DNA from: Channa striata
Lineage: Eukaryota; Chordata; Actinopteri; Anabantiformes; Channidae
Direction of reading: 5' to 3'
Length of the DNA: 64,000 nucleotides
Assembly: GCA_033026295.1 (NCBI GenBank)
Contig: CM065171.1
Location: 2,755,457-2,819,456, forward strand
Of the stretch, positions 35,736-50,400 are shown one piece after another; the first letter of the stretch is position 1, and every line of letters starts with the position of its first letter. The position numbers and the translations under genes are program-made. The notes under the pieces were generated by a model. That model did not search any database. It was not told where the DNA came from and saw nothing but the letters and a program-made list of their open reading frames with translations.

Positions 35736-37364
35736 TTTTTTTTTTTTAATCAACAGGCATGTTTAACATTTACCTTAGTCAAAAACAACAAAAAATAAAG
35801 GCGAATTTACTAATTTTAACAGGATTAACTCAAGATTCTATTACACTTTCTGGATAGCCTGAATTGCACCACATCGTACAGATATATATAATATGCAGGG
35901 CATGCTCCAGATAGCAATACAGAAAAAGGTCTTTCAAATTATTTTATCTAGCTGATTTCAATAAAGTGTCTAACAGTGTAGTTTGCATTTATGCATAGTC
36001 TGGGGTTTGCATATGACCAAACAAACTGAATGGCCACACTGTTCCGTCACTGCACTGCCACACTGCAACTGGTGGCTTTAAAAGGCAGTTTTGCATGTGT
36101 GTTCTGGGAATGAAGTCACTAACTAAAATCTTCTGTAAGATTAAATAGCAGCACCTGACCATGTCCTTTTTCTGGTCAGATGAGATAGAAACCTCCTGCA
36201 GTTTGTTGCTTATTACAAGGTGTAGAGAGAAATGTGACTTTAAACTGAAACTCAACTATTGTTTTAGTTTTTTTTATTAAATATGTTTTAAGAAGCCAGT
36301 GTGCTGTGTAAAGTTGGATAACTCATTGAAAATGGACTGAGATGAACACAAACCACATTGTGACAATAATTGAATAAAGTGCATTATAAGTAAAAACTCA
36401 TGCTTAATGAAAATCTTTGTTAATATGGGGAGAGTCTGATGGATGATTTTAGATGCGATTTTACATCTACTCCACATATAGAAAAACAATCAACTGTTTG
36501 GAAGCTTTCAGGTTTTTAAATTTGGCTTTTTTTGACACAGATTCACATAAAAGATTTTCATGGTGAAGTGAAAACACGTGTACAAAGTAATCTATAACAA
36601 TGAAAAAAAGATGTTAGAGCCTGTACATATGCTACATCTGGGTAGTTCAACTTCAACAGTTGAAATTTTATGGGAGAGTGAAAAAAAGACAAAAGGTCAA
36701 ATTAAATCTCCATTTTTCCAGAAAGCATGTGGGAGATTGAAATCAAGTGGAGGATGTTTACTGTTGTTTATACATGAGTATTAATCATTTGTGTAGCAAA
36801 TTATTTTATTGTAGTCCTAACTGTTACGTAACTGCATCTTTCAGATAAATCCAGTGCAGTGAATTAAAATGTGTCTTTGTAAATTCTTCGAACAAGTATA
36901 AAGTAACGTGAAATACAAACACTGAAACCTACTTGGGTAAATATGTTTAGTTGCAGTTGCACCATTTGGACTGTATGGGCCTTCAGATATGATTGTGACG
37001 TCATTCTTTCTGTTCTCTGGATGTTTAAATGAAACTAAATCAAGTTTAACTTTGTCACTTAACCTGGAATATTTTTTTCCTGCAAATGAACTTTAAAACC
37101 ACGATATTCTTTATTTACACATTGTATTTATATTTCCATGCAGAAGTGGTGGAATAAGTACTTCATGGAGTTAGAATTTTATCATAGCATGTATGTACAA
37201 AATGTTTATGTACTTAATAACAATAAAAGTTCCTCTTCTTCTTCTGTACCTTTGTGCTCTCCACCAGTGTATGTCAGGCACATAGTTCCCATCTTTCCCG
37301 CTGACCATGAACGCACCGTTTTGGTAATGGTGACGTCAGCGGCTCCAGGTGCTAATGGGACGAG
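35736..37364. other. Intergenic region before ano9
   Basis: AT-rich DNA between the L2-like element and the ano9 promoter. Only short chance reading frames; no recognised repeat, RNA gene or exon. Confidence 0.5.
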
Positions 37365-37385
37365 TTTTTTTTTTTTTTTTTTTTT
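37365..37385. repeat. Poly(T) run of 21
   Basis: Uninterrupted T tract about 220 bases upstream of the ano9 start codon. An ETS-type site GCGGAAGTG follows at 37427-37435. Confidence 0.95.
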
Positions 37386-37502
37386 ACCTGTACACGCGCA
37401 CACAAACAGTGCGGACTGTAAATATGCGGAAGTGAGCAGTGGAGCGAAGTGAGGAGTGTGGAGATAAAAGTTTAGCGTCGGTTTGTCGGATCTGATCGCT
37501 GC

Positions 37503-37535
37503 ATGTAAATGATGATGGACGTGACGGAGCCGTGA
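37503..37535 (+). promoter_or_regulatory. Upstream ORFs in the ano9 leader
   Basis: A minimal start-stop ATGTAA (37503-37508) is immediately followed by a second uORF (37509-37535) with three consecutive ATG codons that encodes MMMDVTEP and stops. The main ATG is at 37608. They matter only if transcription starts upstream of 37503, which is not shown. Confidence 0.45.
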
Positions 37536-37607
37536 CACCGACACCGCTGTTGGACGTGGTCTTGGCTTCTCATCGGTCTCCGTGTCGAATCCGGGACAAC
37601 CACCATC

Positions 37608-40600
37608 ATGTACTTCAAGGAAACGGGGGTAAAACTCTTCATTTTCTCCTTACTGGATTTTATTGGTTTTTAAAAAAACGAAACAACAATTTCTTTCAAC
37701 TTAACGGAAGTTGTTTAATTACTTCACATCTTTGCGGGGACACGGGGACACTCAAGAGTCCAAAACGCGGTCTTCTGTCGGACCAGCTCGAATCCCAGGA
37801 CCGTCCTCTCCCAGGAGACATCAGGAGATCTACCAAAGCACCTGCTGGATCTGCACATGTACAGATATGTGATGGACATCCAGTGTTGTCAGAAGTAATG
37901 GGTTACATACAGTAATGGGCTCATTAAAAGTAATGTGTTCAGAGCAGTAATTATTTTTGCAAAGCGTCCCCTCATAAACAAAATCCTACTAATCGGTTAC
38001 AGATCTTTAATATGTTTTTAATGTATCATATGGTTCGTCAAGAACTGTACTGTTAATTTTCTTTATGCATTAATCTGTTCATTGTTTTTTTCACAAATTC
38101 TTTTTTAACCTCTAAAATTGTGACATGTGACCAACCAACACTCAAATGTTTAGTTTATTAATTAAAGACACAAACAAAATCCACATTTTGGAGTCTGCGT
38201 TTCATCATAAACGCAACGATGACTTGATTTAAAGACTTAATGATTTAATTAGCTCGTGGTTTCAGCTGCAAAGCCCAGAGCAGAGAGGTACTGGACGTGC
38301 ATGTGACAAAAGCTGCATTTACATGGACCTGAATATTCCACTGCTAATCAGACGACACCCGTATCAGGTTCAAATGCAGGGTCTGTGATAACGGGAACAG
38401 ATTCCCCTGATCAGGATGAGTTTTTAATCTGAATAATTGATGGTTTATCCTTTTCTTAATGCGATCGACAGGAAAGCAGCGACAGTAGTTCAGTTGGTAA
38501 GGCAGTCGTCGAAGTACAACAGGGTCAGTGGCTCGATCCCCGGTCCGCCCCCGATGCGCACCAAAACGTCCCTGGGCAAGACGCCGAACCCCAATCTGCC
38601 CCCGGCGGGCCAGACGAGCGCCCCGCACGGGAGCCACCGCCATCGTGTCTGTGTCCGTGTGTGTGTGTGCCAAGTCGCTCTGTAAGTCACCCTTGGATAA
38701 AAAGCATCTGCTAAATATTTCTCTGTTGTTGGAATAAATAGATTTTGTTTGGCGTGTTTACCAAATGTGGGTCCAACATTTGGTGACAGGAGCAGTTTCT
38801 TGTTCATTCTTGGTGAGCTGTAAAGGTCTTGTTTCACTTTCTTTCTCTTTAATAATTGCAGGAACATTATATATGTCTGAGATGTGGGTTCAAAAAACTA
38901 GTCTCTGATTGGATGCTTTCAATATGTAAACACTCCGATCAGCATTAGAATATTTAATCAGAATGATATGATTTGAGCCGATGGAAGACATTTTCTCTAC
39001 GTAACTGCAGCTGTCTACGGTGTGGACTCAGTAGGTCAGAAGTCAAACCTGTTTGTCGCCAGCAGCAGTTAAGGACACACCCATAGTAAAGGTTAACTGC
39101 AGTATCTGTTGTAGATCCTGTGAATCTCACTGCTGTCCTGGAATAGAAACTCTCCGCTGTAAAAAGCACTAAACAGGTTGTAGGAGAGTGGGAGATGAAG
39201 TACAATGAGCAGGTCTGGACCTGCAGGCTGCAGAATGCCTGTTAGACAGAGAGACAGCGATTCTTTACGGAAGGCTGCTCGAAGGTGCCTCCTCAACAAA
39301 TACAGGACAGAGGAAGCTACTTTCACGCAGCAGCAGGAAAAAGGGGAAAAGAGGGGAGGGGAGAAATACCCCAGAAAAACTGAGGCGAGGCTGAGAGCCG
39401 TCAAGCCAAGTATAATAAGCTTTATCCAAACTGGAAGTTTTAAGTCTACTCTTACAAAGTAGAGAGGGCGTCTGCCCCCTGACTTTGAACTGAGATCCGG
39501 TTCCATGAGGAATTGGGAAATTTTAGAAACCGAAAGTAGGTCAGAATTCTGGTCTATTGGAGTGTGTGGAATCATGCAGTACTATGAGGCTGTTATGAAA
39601 TGATGGTGTTTGACCATTAAGAGCTTTGGAGGAGGGTTTTAAATTCTTTTCTGCATTTTTTTGGGAAGCCAAAGGAGCTAATGCAGGAGAAATATGATCT
39701 CTCTTGTTATTTCCAGTCAGTACTGACTGAAACATATTCAATTCAACTCTGAAAGGTCATAGAATAAAGTCAAGACTATACAAACAGGTGTCTTTTAGAC
39801 ATGAAAAACTCCCTTTAACGGAAGAAACCTCCAGCAGAACCAGGCTTGGACGGACATCTGCCTTGAAATGGAAAGTGGAGAGAGAAAAGAACAGAGCAAC
39901 AAAAGATTTCAGGTTTCAGTAGCTGCACAGTTGAATATCCGGGGACACCTGATTGTCATCTGGTCTTTTAGACATGCTTAAAGGTTAGTAAAAGTTGAAT
40001 ATAGCTGATTGTCATCTGGATAGTAAAATGTATGTGAATGTATGTTTCTCTAATCATTTCGCCTAAAGGAGACATGTGACAGGTTTTCTACTCACACTCA
40101 GTGAGGCTTCAGCGTTATCCACAAGAAAATTCCATTGTACGTAAAGTTAAGGTGGCTGGTCTCCATTGTATTAACTGATGGTGGCGAAGTAAATGAGGAA
40201 GGAAGCATTTAGCCTTTAAACATTGTTCTCTGCTTCCTGTTTTGTTTGCACATTTTCATGTTGGCTTCTATTGTCCAATTGTTAGGGCAGAATGACACAA
40301 TAATAAGGTCTTAAACGTTCTTTCATAATGTGTTGTCTTGTTATTACACAGTGCTTTATAACCTCCATAAATGAGCTCGACCAGTATCTCCCCCAAAAAA
40401 ACCTGCACATTCTCAGGAGTGAAAGTAATGGCTTGTTATGATTGACTCTCTCACAAGCCACTCGGTTGTAATGTTAAACTTATCTGTGTTTTATAGGAAG
40501 ACATTGAGCTGTGGGACAGAGAGAAGGATGGTTCCTGCACTCAGCCTTTACTTCCTGTGACAGTAAGAACCCACTGACCGTCTCTGTTTTTTTTTTTTTT

Positions 40601-43600
40601 CACGTCAACTTTTCATACTTTATCAAGATAGGTGTGTGCAGGCTGGTGGCGGGTCATTTCAGATGAAAGGCTTCTTTGACTCTGTGTTGAGCCTGTGTCA
40701 CATCTGACATGCAGAAACACAGTTTTATCTTAATTTTAAGATAAAATACTAATTTCCATGTTGCATATGGCTTAGTGAAGTTTGAAACTCAGTACAGTTC
40801 AGTATTTCTCAACACATATACCTCCTCCATGAATAGATCTCTCAGGTGTCTTCATTGTCCTGCTATTGGACACAGGGACATTAAAACAGTGGTAGGAACT
40901 GGCCTGTTACTTTTTCTTTCGGTTAAAATTCGTATAATAACCTTTTATTAACCGTTGATCTTATACGCTTCCAGTTAGCTTTCAGGCAGATTTATACACC
41001 TGCTCGTGAAGAAGATCTGCAGGCAAAGTTTAAACTCGCCTACTTTCTCACCTTCACACGGCTGACCAATCACTGAGGGAGGAGGCAGTGACGTCAACGC
41101 GTACTCAAAGACACACATCTAATTTGAATCAAAAAAGGTTCTTGAGAATAGGGTTTGTAAAATGACACTGTTCTGTTGGAGTATAATGGAGATTTCACAC
41201 TCTGAATAGAAGAGCTTGGAGGCGTATGCAGACTCAACAACTAAATCAAGTTGCTACAGACAGCAGGAGTTAAACTGAGATTGCAGGTGCATCAACAATC
41301 CGGTTTTAGGAAGGGAATGGGAATATGGTTTAACATTGTCATTTTGAAAAGGCAGTTTATTAATGCTGAGCCAGTAATGACTGATGTTTCCACTGCGTGT
41401 GCTTTGTGTCATCGCAGCTTGGCAGGAGCGAGTCTGGTGCAACTTGTTTACTTAACAGAAGAAGTTGACTGTATGTTTCACTGTTTGGAGTCCATTATAA
41501 CCAGGAGTTTGTGTGTTCAGCCTGCCCACAGGACGTTCGATTATGTGCTGGTGGCTCACAGCCCGGACGATGACAAAGACCAGAGGGCTCAGAAACGAAA
41601 AGCCTTCATTCAGCAACTCGAGAAGAAAAACATCTCTGTCACAGTGAGTCTACAAACACTGGGATGCAGCAGTTAATGTAAATGACTGTAAAAATCAAAG
41701 ATGATATGCTAATGTGTGTCTTGATATATGTTTGTGTGTGTGTTTGTGTTAGAAAATTGTCCATGAAAACAAAGTGTTCTTTGGCTTGCGCGCTCCAAAT
41801 CAGATGTTGGAGGACTACCAGTATCTGCTCAAAGTCTCTGACTCCTGTAATTCTTCTGCAGCTGAGAATGCAGCCAACGTGCAGGCTACCAGGTAACACA
41901 TGTGGTTGGGGTCCTGGATGCTAACTTTATATGTTTACATCCAAAATACATCATGATTTATAAGCTTGCTCAATTTGATCATAGAGATTGAATTTTTTTT
42001 TTATAGTTAAAAATTTTGTGTTTGTTTCTGCAGAATCCGAATAATGCATTTCATTATTCATGGGACGCACCTCAACACAGGAGGTGAGTTTGAGAAGCTT
42101 AATAAAGCATTAGTGAAAGGACAGAGCAGCTTTTCATGCAGATGTGTTGTGTTTTTGTCTGTCAGAGGACCTGGATGAACTGTTGATGAAAAACGTGTTT
42201 GAAACCGTGTTCTGCCTCCATGAGGTGAGTCAGCCTTTGAATGATCCAGAGCCACATCTGATAGAAATGAAGTCAGAAAGGAAGGTTTAGGGCAAGAACA
42301 GCAATGTGAGTTGTAATCGAAAGTTTCCAAGTTTAAATTGTAGGTGTACTGTTCATACTGTACTACAATTGCTCTTAACCTTATCAAGAGCGCAGCTCTG
42401 TTAGGATGAAAAAACAACTGAACAGCTTTATTTTTTTAACACGACTTTATTTAATTTATCTCCAAATGCTAAAGCTTCTCCTCCTACTTTAACATTGCTG
42501 TTAAATGGTATCAGCATGATGTGTATACAGTGCCTTGCAAACGTGTTCACTTGAACTTTTTCACATTTTATCACACTACATGTGCCTAAATGTATTTTAT
42601 TGGACTTTTATGTGATAAACCGAAACAAAATAACCTCAGTATAAATACATGTTCTGTGAAGCCCTCAGAGGTTTGTTAGAGAGCTTTAGTGAACAAAAAG
42701 CATCAGGAAGCCCAAGGAACGCCCCAGACAGGTCAGGGTATCACAAAGAGTTTTTGTTTAACACTGACGTACCCAGGGTTACATCATCTGTTGTTCACCA
42801 ACACGTCATCTGAACATGGAAAGGGTACGGCACAAATGTAAACCTACAGACATGGCCATCCACCTAAACTGACAGTCCGGGCAAGGAGAACGTTACTCAG
42901 ACAAGCATCCAAGAGGTCCATGGTAGATCTGGAAGGGCTGGAGAGATTCACAGCTCAGGTGGGAGAATCTGTCCACAGGACAACGCTGGCCTTTATGGAA
43001 GAATAAGAAGAAGAAAGACATTGTTGAAAGAAAGCCATTAGATGTCCGTTTGCAACAAGCCATCTGGGGCACACATCAAACGTGAAAAATTAAACTTTTT
43101 GGCCTAAATGCAAAGTCCAGACCTACATCCAATTGAGAATCTTTGGCCAGACAAAGAATGGAAATTACTGTTCATGGATTCTCTCTATTCAATCTGACTG
43201 AGTTTGAGCTATTTTGCAAAGAAAAATGAGCAAACGTTTCATTCTTAGATGTGCAAACCTGGTAGAGACATACCCCAAAAAACCTGCACATGTATTTGCA
43301 GCCAAATGTGGTTCTACAAAATATTGACTCAGGGGTGTGTGATACAAATACATGCCCCACTTTTCAGATATTTTTTTGTAAAAGGTGAGAAAACCAATTC
43401 CTTCCACTTCACAGTTATGTTGTACACTTTGTCTTGGTCTATGACATAAAATCCCTGTAAAATATATTTAAATTTGTGGTTTTAACATGACAAAATGTGG
43501 AACATTTCAAGGGGTATGGATACTTTTGCGTCTGCATTCCCCAACAACATGACTAATCTTCACATTAAAGTCATGTCTTGATACCCATTTTCTATTGGTA

Positions 43601-46600
43601 ACAAGCAGCCCACAGACAGACAGACGCAGAGGATCAGGACCAGTATTTTATAATCTTTTTACATTTTAGCCCAGATGTTTCAGTGTTGATGTTGCTCTGG
43701 TTCTGCCTTTGATCACAAACTGATGTCTGCAGATTTGAATATATTATGTTTTTTTCATTCTTCTCAGAGAAGGAAGCAGAAACATCTGAAAGAGAAGTGG
43801 GCTCGATGGTGTTGTCTCTTCACCAAACAGCCATTCAGCGATGTCAAGTCAGTGAATCCATGGCAACACTGTACTTCCTGTTTGATTGGGGGGGGGGTTC
43901 CTTAACTGTGATTTCTGTGTCATGGGGGAACCGCAGTATGTATGCAATTTGTAAAACATCAATTCTCAGGGATTTATACACTTGAACTTAACTAGATGGT
44001 TTGACTTGTTGTCTCACACAGCTGAAGGCTTATGTTTTTATAGCTCTTATGATTTCAGAGGTGGGGTGGGGTAAAAAACCTGGATCTTATAAGCGCTTCT
44101 TTCATCCTAATTCATAGCTGTACAAAAGTGGCTTCTCATTTGTTTAGATGAAAAGTCTCCTTACTGTGGTTTTGACTTTTGTACATTTCATAGGACGCTA
44201 CACTTGTGGTGGATACTATCTGTAGACTAGGAGTAATCGGCTGCTGAAGGTACAACTGTTTCTGAGGACAGTGACTGAGTATCTGATGTTGGAGTCAGGG
44301 TGGATTGACTTTTGAGAGCTTCAACAGATTCTACCTGCTCCTGATTTATTCTGGATAGTTTCACTGAGAGGCTACCTCTGATTTTACAGTCATACCGGGC
44401 ACCGTTCAGTTTTTGGCTCGTCATATCAAAGAACCCAGAAGTCATGAAACAGTTCAGGGTCTTATACTCTGATGCTGATGTGTCTGTCTTGTGTTTTTGT
44501 TGCAGGTGTTACTTTGGAGAGAAGGTGGCTCTGTACTACCTTTGGCTTGACTGGTACACAAAGTTACTGATTCCAGCTGCCATTCTAGGTGTTGTAGTGT
44601 TTCTGTACGGACTTGCCTTTTTCAACACCAACCCTCTCATGTGAGTCAAAAATAGATACCGTTTATTATACTTCGACATATGAATGCTAAACTGTACTTT
44701 TGCCTTAACATAACTTTAGATTAGATTAGTTTCAACTTTATTGTCATTACAAATGTACAAGTACAAAACAGTGAAATGGAGTTTAGTTTGGCGCAATAAG
44801 CAGTAAATATAAAAAATACAATGTCTACAGTATGTACAAGATGCACTATTTTGGACATATGGAAGTACTATGGACTAATTTATGAGAAAAGTTAATTTCC
44901 CTGTAAAAGTGTATGACTTTGGCGGCCTGTGGGAGTATCACAACAATACATTGCTCTCATTGGATTCTCACTGAGATTTCAGGAGAGCCATGGGAACCCA
45001 GCCTGTTAGTCAAACATGACTAACCCACCCTGTTAGTCATGTTTGAGCTGAGTGATTTCCACGACATGACTGACTTTTTAATTGCATTAACTCTTTGTGT
45101 GTGTATTTCTCCTCAGTAAGGAGGTGTGTAACTCCAGCATCATCATGTGTCCTCGCTGTGATAGTAACAAGTGTCAAGTGTGGCAGCTGTCAGACACCTG
45201 TGCCTATGCTAAGGTAAACGCCTCTCGCCTCTGTCATTTTGTTTTTCAGTGACCTGTGCTCCATCTGTGAACATAAGTAATTTCGGTTTAAGATCTAAAT
45301 ATGAACATGAGGTGAAAACTCTGGTATTTACATTTGTAAAGATTAAACTACGAGAAACATAGCATCTTTTGTATCAGATCACCCATATTTTAAGTGAGCA
45401 AAAGTATTGGAACAATTAACTGGCAGGTAGTTCTTGTTAGCCTAGTGTATCATTGGAGATTTGACCTGTAGAGACTGTATTTGTTGTCAGAAAATGATAA
45501 ATCAATCAAGCCAGTTGAATAATTTGAAATGTCCTGGAATGAAACCACCTAGAAAGAAAAAAACAAGGTGCAGAGCAGGATTACTATTGCAACAACACAT
45601 CATCAGTAGGGTAAAACTACAACGTTCACAGGTGAAACAAGAAAAACCACAACAGCTGGTGACATCACCAACAACCTCCACAGTCACAATCCATTTGAAG
45701 AAAACTTCATGAGCTGAAATATTGAGGTCATACCACAAGATGCAAAACACCTCATCTATAGTATGAGTCAAAATGCAGTACAGACATGATCCACAATAGT
45801 TCCAGAAAAAAGTTTTTTAGGCTGATTAGACCAAGATGGGCCTCCACCAAAGCTAAAAGCAAACCAAAGTGTCGAGGACGAAGCAATCCAAACCATCCAA
45901 GCTCATCTCTAAGGCACAGTGGAGGTGAAGAATGCCAGGCTGGGTAGCTGCTCCTGGAACTGGCCTGCGGCTCTTTATCATTGATTGAACTATTGTTGAT
46001 GGCGGTGGCAGCAGGAGTAACTCAAAATAACTGAGACAAACTTCATGGTGGATGGTGACAGTGATCCAAAACATGCTGCCAATTTACCAAAAGACTAAAA
46101 CTAACTTAAATTTTGGGTGATCTGATACGAAAGGTGCTGTTTTCTGTGGCTCAGTGGATTTAGATCAGGCAAATAAAAGCTAAATTTCCAACATGTGCAG
46201 TGAAAACGACATACTTTACCTGCTCCAATACTTTTGGAACTTTCTAGTGTTTATGTGGTGATGAGTATTGATCTGTCCTCCTCATGTCCCACACAATCCA
46301 TTTCTCTCTGTACAGGTCAGTCATCTTTTCGACAATGAGGGGACTGTGGCTTTTGCGATGTTCATGGCAGTCTGGGGTGAGTCCTTCATCTGACCCGTCT
46401 AATCTGATCCATCGTGAGTTCCTCTTTAACGAACTGCCTGTGTGTGTGTTTTCAGCCACTGTGTTCCTGGAGCTGTGGAAGAGACACAGAGCCACATATG
46501 TTTCCCAGTGGAAGGTCTATAGCTGGTCTGAACTAGAGGTACTGCTGTCCTACATTTCTATGTCTCCATTTAGATTACAGTTAGTTTTGTGGGAGGCAGG

Positions 46601-47441
46601 ACTTGTAGGACAATTTTCGTCATTTTCTAAACCAATTGTATTGTCCGCAATCACTACAGAGATGCTAAAACTCCTCTTTACTCATGTGAACATGCTTGTC
46701 AGACTGTAGGCTGGATTAGCTTGTTCACCTGTGCCTTAGACCTCTTTAAAATGCTATTAAAAAACCACTGGATGACAAGTTTCTTTATTCCAAATCCTTT
46801 GGTGAACACAAATATTGTCCAAACGGATGTGAATCGCTGTAACTCCACCTCATACATGCACAGTTGACAGGCTGCGGTACAAGGAAATGTATATGGGGCA
46901 ACTATTTATAATCATAAACCGGTTTCACGTGTTTTTTTACATGATGATCATTGCATTCTCTTTGTATATATATTTCACAAAACATCAAGTATTTTGCTTT
47001 CATGTTCACATTGTAACAATATTAATTAGATGATGGGGGCTCTCACTAATCTAAGCCTGTGTCAGATGTGTTATATTTATATATGTATTGATAAAGCTGA
47101 TCTCAGATCACATTATCTGAATAATATCAGCAAGGTGGCATTTCCAGCTTTTGTGTAGATCATTAAAAAAAGTATTGGAACACGAAGGCAATTGACACCT
47201 GATAACTTTCTCTCACTTAATATGTGGATGATCTGATACAAAAGGTGCCTTGTAGTTCTGTTTAACATATCTGAATGTAAATACCAGGACATAAAAGTGC
47301 ACAGAATGCATATTACTTTTGGAGGGGACTGTATGGACAGTTAAACTCAAAGTTGTCACCTGTAGTAAGTCCACCATTTGTTACAGCGATGGTTTAAGCA
47401 CTTGACTCTTGGGGTAGACAATTCTGTGTGATAAAGCGTTA

Positions 47442-47499
<58 letters not shown>

Positions 47500-50400
47500 T
47501 TTGACAGGAGGAGCTCATTATGGACATAGTCAATGACCCAACCTGTAGGCCAAAACCGTTCACCCATTCCTATCTGCGAACTACTGTGGTCCTCATTCTG
47601 GTAACAGTCATGGTAAGACACACAGACACAGCGCTGTACACACTGCAGATGTGTTCGTAATAGAGATTGGCGGCTGTGGAATGCAACAGGACTAAAGCAA
47701 TACCCGGTAAAAATGTTTCTCAGGAAATATCTGAGAGGAGATGTGCAGTGCTTATCACAGGAATGTGTACCAACCGCTCATGTTTACAGCCAGATCGTCA
47801 CAGGAAGTCAAAAGATCACTTCTAATTCCGTGGGAGGAAGACCTGCAATCGCAGCTCTCCTGGTTTCGGAACATGAGTGCAATTTGACAAAAGTGTAACA
47901 AAAATGAATATAAATAAATAATGGAGCAAAAGAAGATGAAGTAAACCATGTGGATGGGCAGCAGTAACATGTCTGTGTGTCTGTGTGTCAACCACATGCT
48001 CCAGCTGGTGGTGATCATCGGACTCGCTCAAGCTCTGGTGGTGTTCCGTGTCCTCGTCACGCCCTCGCTGTCTGAGAGCAGCTGGGAGTTTATCAGGGAC
48101 TATGCCAACCCTGTGGCTGTGCTGCTGGGAGCTGTTCTGCACTACATCACCATCCAAATCATGACACGGGTACATTTTCTCCACTTTTATCCCGGCAGAC
48201 ATTGTTAGTCCTTTTAGATGTAAAGCTTCTTCATCCAGTCGTTTAGTTTCAGGTTTACTGACAAACAGGAACCTATTTATCTTGTACCTATTCTATACCT
48301 ATTTATTCCTGCTTGTCAAATTTATTACTGACTCCCACTACAATGGCATGGACATTCTCCTCTCAAAATGGTTGCCAAAATGTCAAATCTGTCCCTTTGA
48401 GTCTGTGTTAGCTGGGGCAGTCTTCCACTTGCTCAGTAGGAAATCCATCCCAGCAAGGCCGTTTGTCTCGATAGAGTTTTTGCTGCGGTCAGTACTCTGG
48501 TGCATTCGGTAAGCATGTAACATGGGATATTTAACGTGAATGCGTGACTACAGTAGCCCTTAAATGTTTATAAATTGTTTATAATTTTACGTGAATATGA
48601 ACTAAAACATGATCCGATTTTTTTCACACATCCTAAAACAAGATAAAGAAGCCCAATTAAGGTGATGTGTGCCCCAAAATATTCTGCCTTCATGGTATTT
48701 ACAAGTTATTTAGAATTTTGAAACTCCCATATTAAGAATGAGCTTTGTTAAAGTTGTGAGTTATGAGAGGTTATGCCTTTCCTATCAAATTCAGATCTGA
48801 ACAGGTTTATTAGAAGTGTTTCATGAGTCAAACTAAGATTGAAACTGAGATTTTGTAAAGAATTTAGAAGAGTGCTCACTTTCTTTAAAGAAATTGACAG
48901 AAAACTGGAAGAGGGACACACGACAAAGGAATCTGTTGAAGAATAGCTATTCTACATGTTCTAGACCAGGGGTCTCAAACTCAATTTACTTGGGGGCCGC
49001 TGGAGGCAGAGTCGGGGTGAGGCTGGGCCGCATCAGGTTTCCACAAGAAAAACTTTTAAATAATTTTAATCTTCTCAAATGTCTTTATTTTTTATTTTTA
49101 ACACAAAATAATATGAAAAAATAAATAAACAAATTAGAAGAAAATAAATAAGAAATTAATAAGAAAATCAATCAATCAGTAATAAGTAAATAAAATAATA
49201 ATAATAATTATAATAATTAGGATTCAAATGTCTGTATTAACAGTTCTTTAAGCTTTCTTTAAGCTGTCGCGTTGAAGTTTCAATCAAGTGTTTAGCCGAC
49301 GCACAAAGAACGTCATTTCCTCAATATACGTCATTTCCGCAATGTACGTCATTTCCGTTCCATGCCGTTCATAACAAACTCGCGGGCCGCACTAACATTA
49401 AACTTTAATAATAAGGTGGGGGCCACAAACTATCGGCTCGCGGGCCGCAATTGGCCCGCGGGCCGCAAGTCTGAGACCCCTGTTCTAGACAATAAAGTAT
49501 TTTCTTCGTGCTTAAAATTTGGGTCACCCCACAACAAAATGTGTTGCTCTATGCGCTGACATTTAAATCCCATCAAATAAAAGCTGAAATTCTGAACTTT
49601 GATCTCAAATCCATCTTTTGATCTTAAACCCTAGTGTCTTCCCCAGTTAACCTTGGTGTTCCTATACTGTTGGGTGAAAGTGAATATTAACAGATCCAGG
49701 ATTCTCTAAAGGTCTGCCTGGCAGTGATATGCGATCTTTCTCTTCTCTTTAACACCACCTGTAGGTGAACAGATGGGTTTCTCTTAAGCTGTGCAAACTA
49801 GGTGAGTATCAAGTTACATGCTTTGATCAATATGTTGTCCTGCGACTAGTTCATAATGTAGTGAAATTAATTTCTAGTTACAATATACAAACTTATTGAA
49901 GTTTAGACCAAATCAGATGTTCTGTGTTATTCTGTCTTAATATCTAATCAGTGTGTGTGTGTGTGTGTGTGTGTGATTGTGTGTACAGAGGAGATAAACA
50001 CGTTTGCTGCCACAGAGAGGAGTTTCACAGTCAAGATGTTCACCTTCCAGTTCTTCACTCTCTTCTCGTCCCTCTTCTATGTGGCCTTCTTCCTGGGCAG
50101 GTACTCTGCATCTGTGTGTCTGTGTTAAAGGGAGGTAGTAAATTCCCTTTCTTATAGAATAGTAACCACATAAAATCATGAAATATTGAAATCCACTGAT
50201 ATCGTTTTGATGTTTCCTCATCACAGTGAAGTCAGATGTACTATAGAGCGAAGATTTGTCACTGGCATTAAAGTCAAATTGTATTAGCAAATATGAAAAT
50301 ACAGAAGAAAAATGCTGTTTCTTAATTAAAAGTAGAAGACGTTTGTTGTCATTGTTCAGAAACAATGAAATGGCTTTTAATTAAGATTTACAATCAAAAG

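Noticed and set aside
38490..38867. Minus-strand open frame of 125 codons over the SINE at 38478
   Set aside because: It lies across a GC-rich SINE copy, which keeps frames open by chance.
41251..41676. A 141-codon open frame that runs in frame into ano9 exon 3 and could be an alternative N-terminus
   Set aside because: A good acceptor (TGTTCAG) precedes 41521, exons 1 and 2 join it in phase, and the upstream part resembles nothing known.
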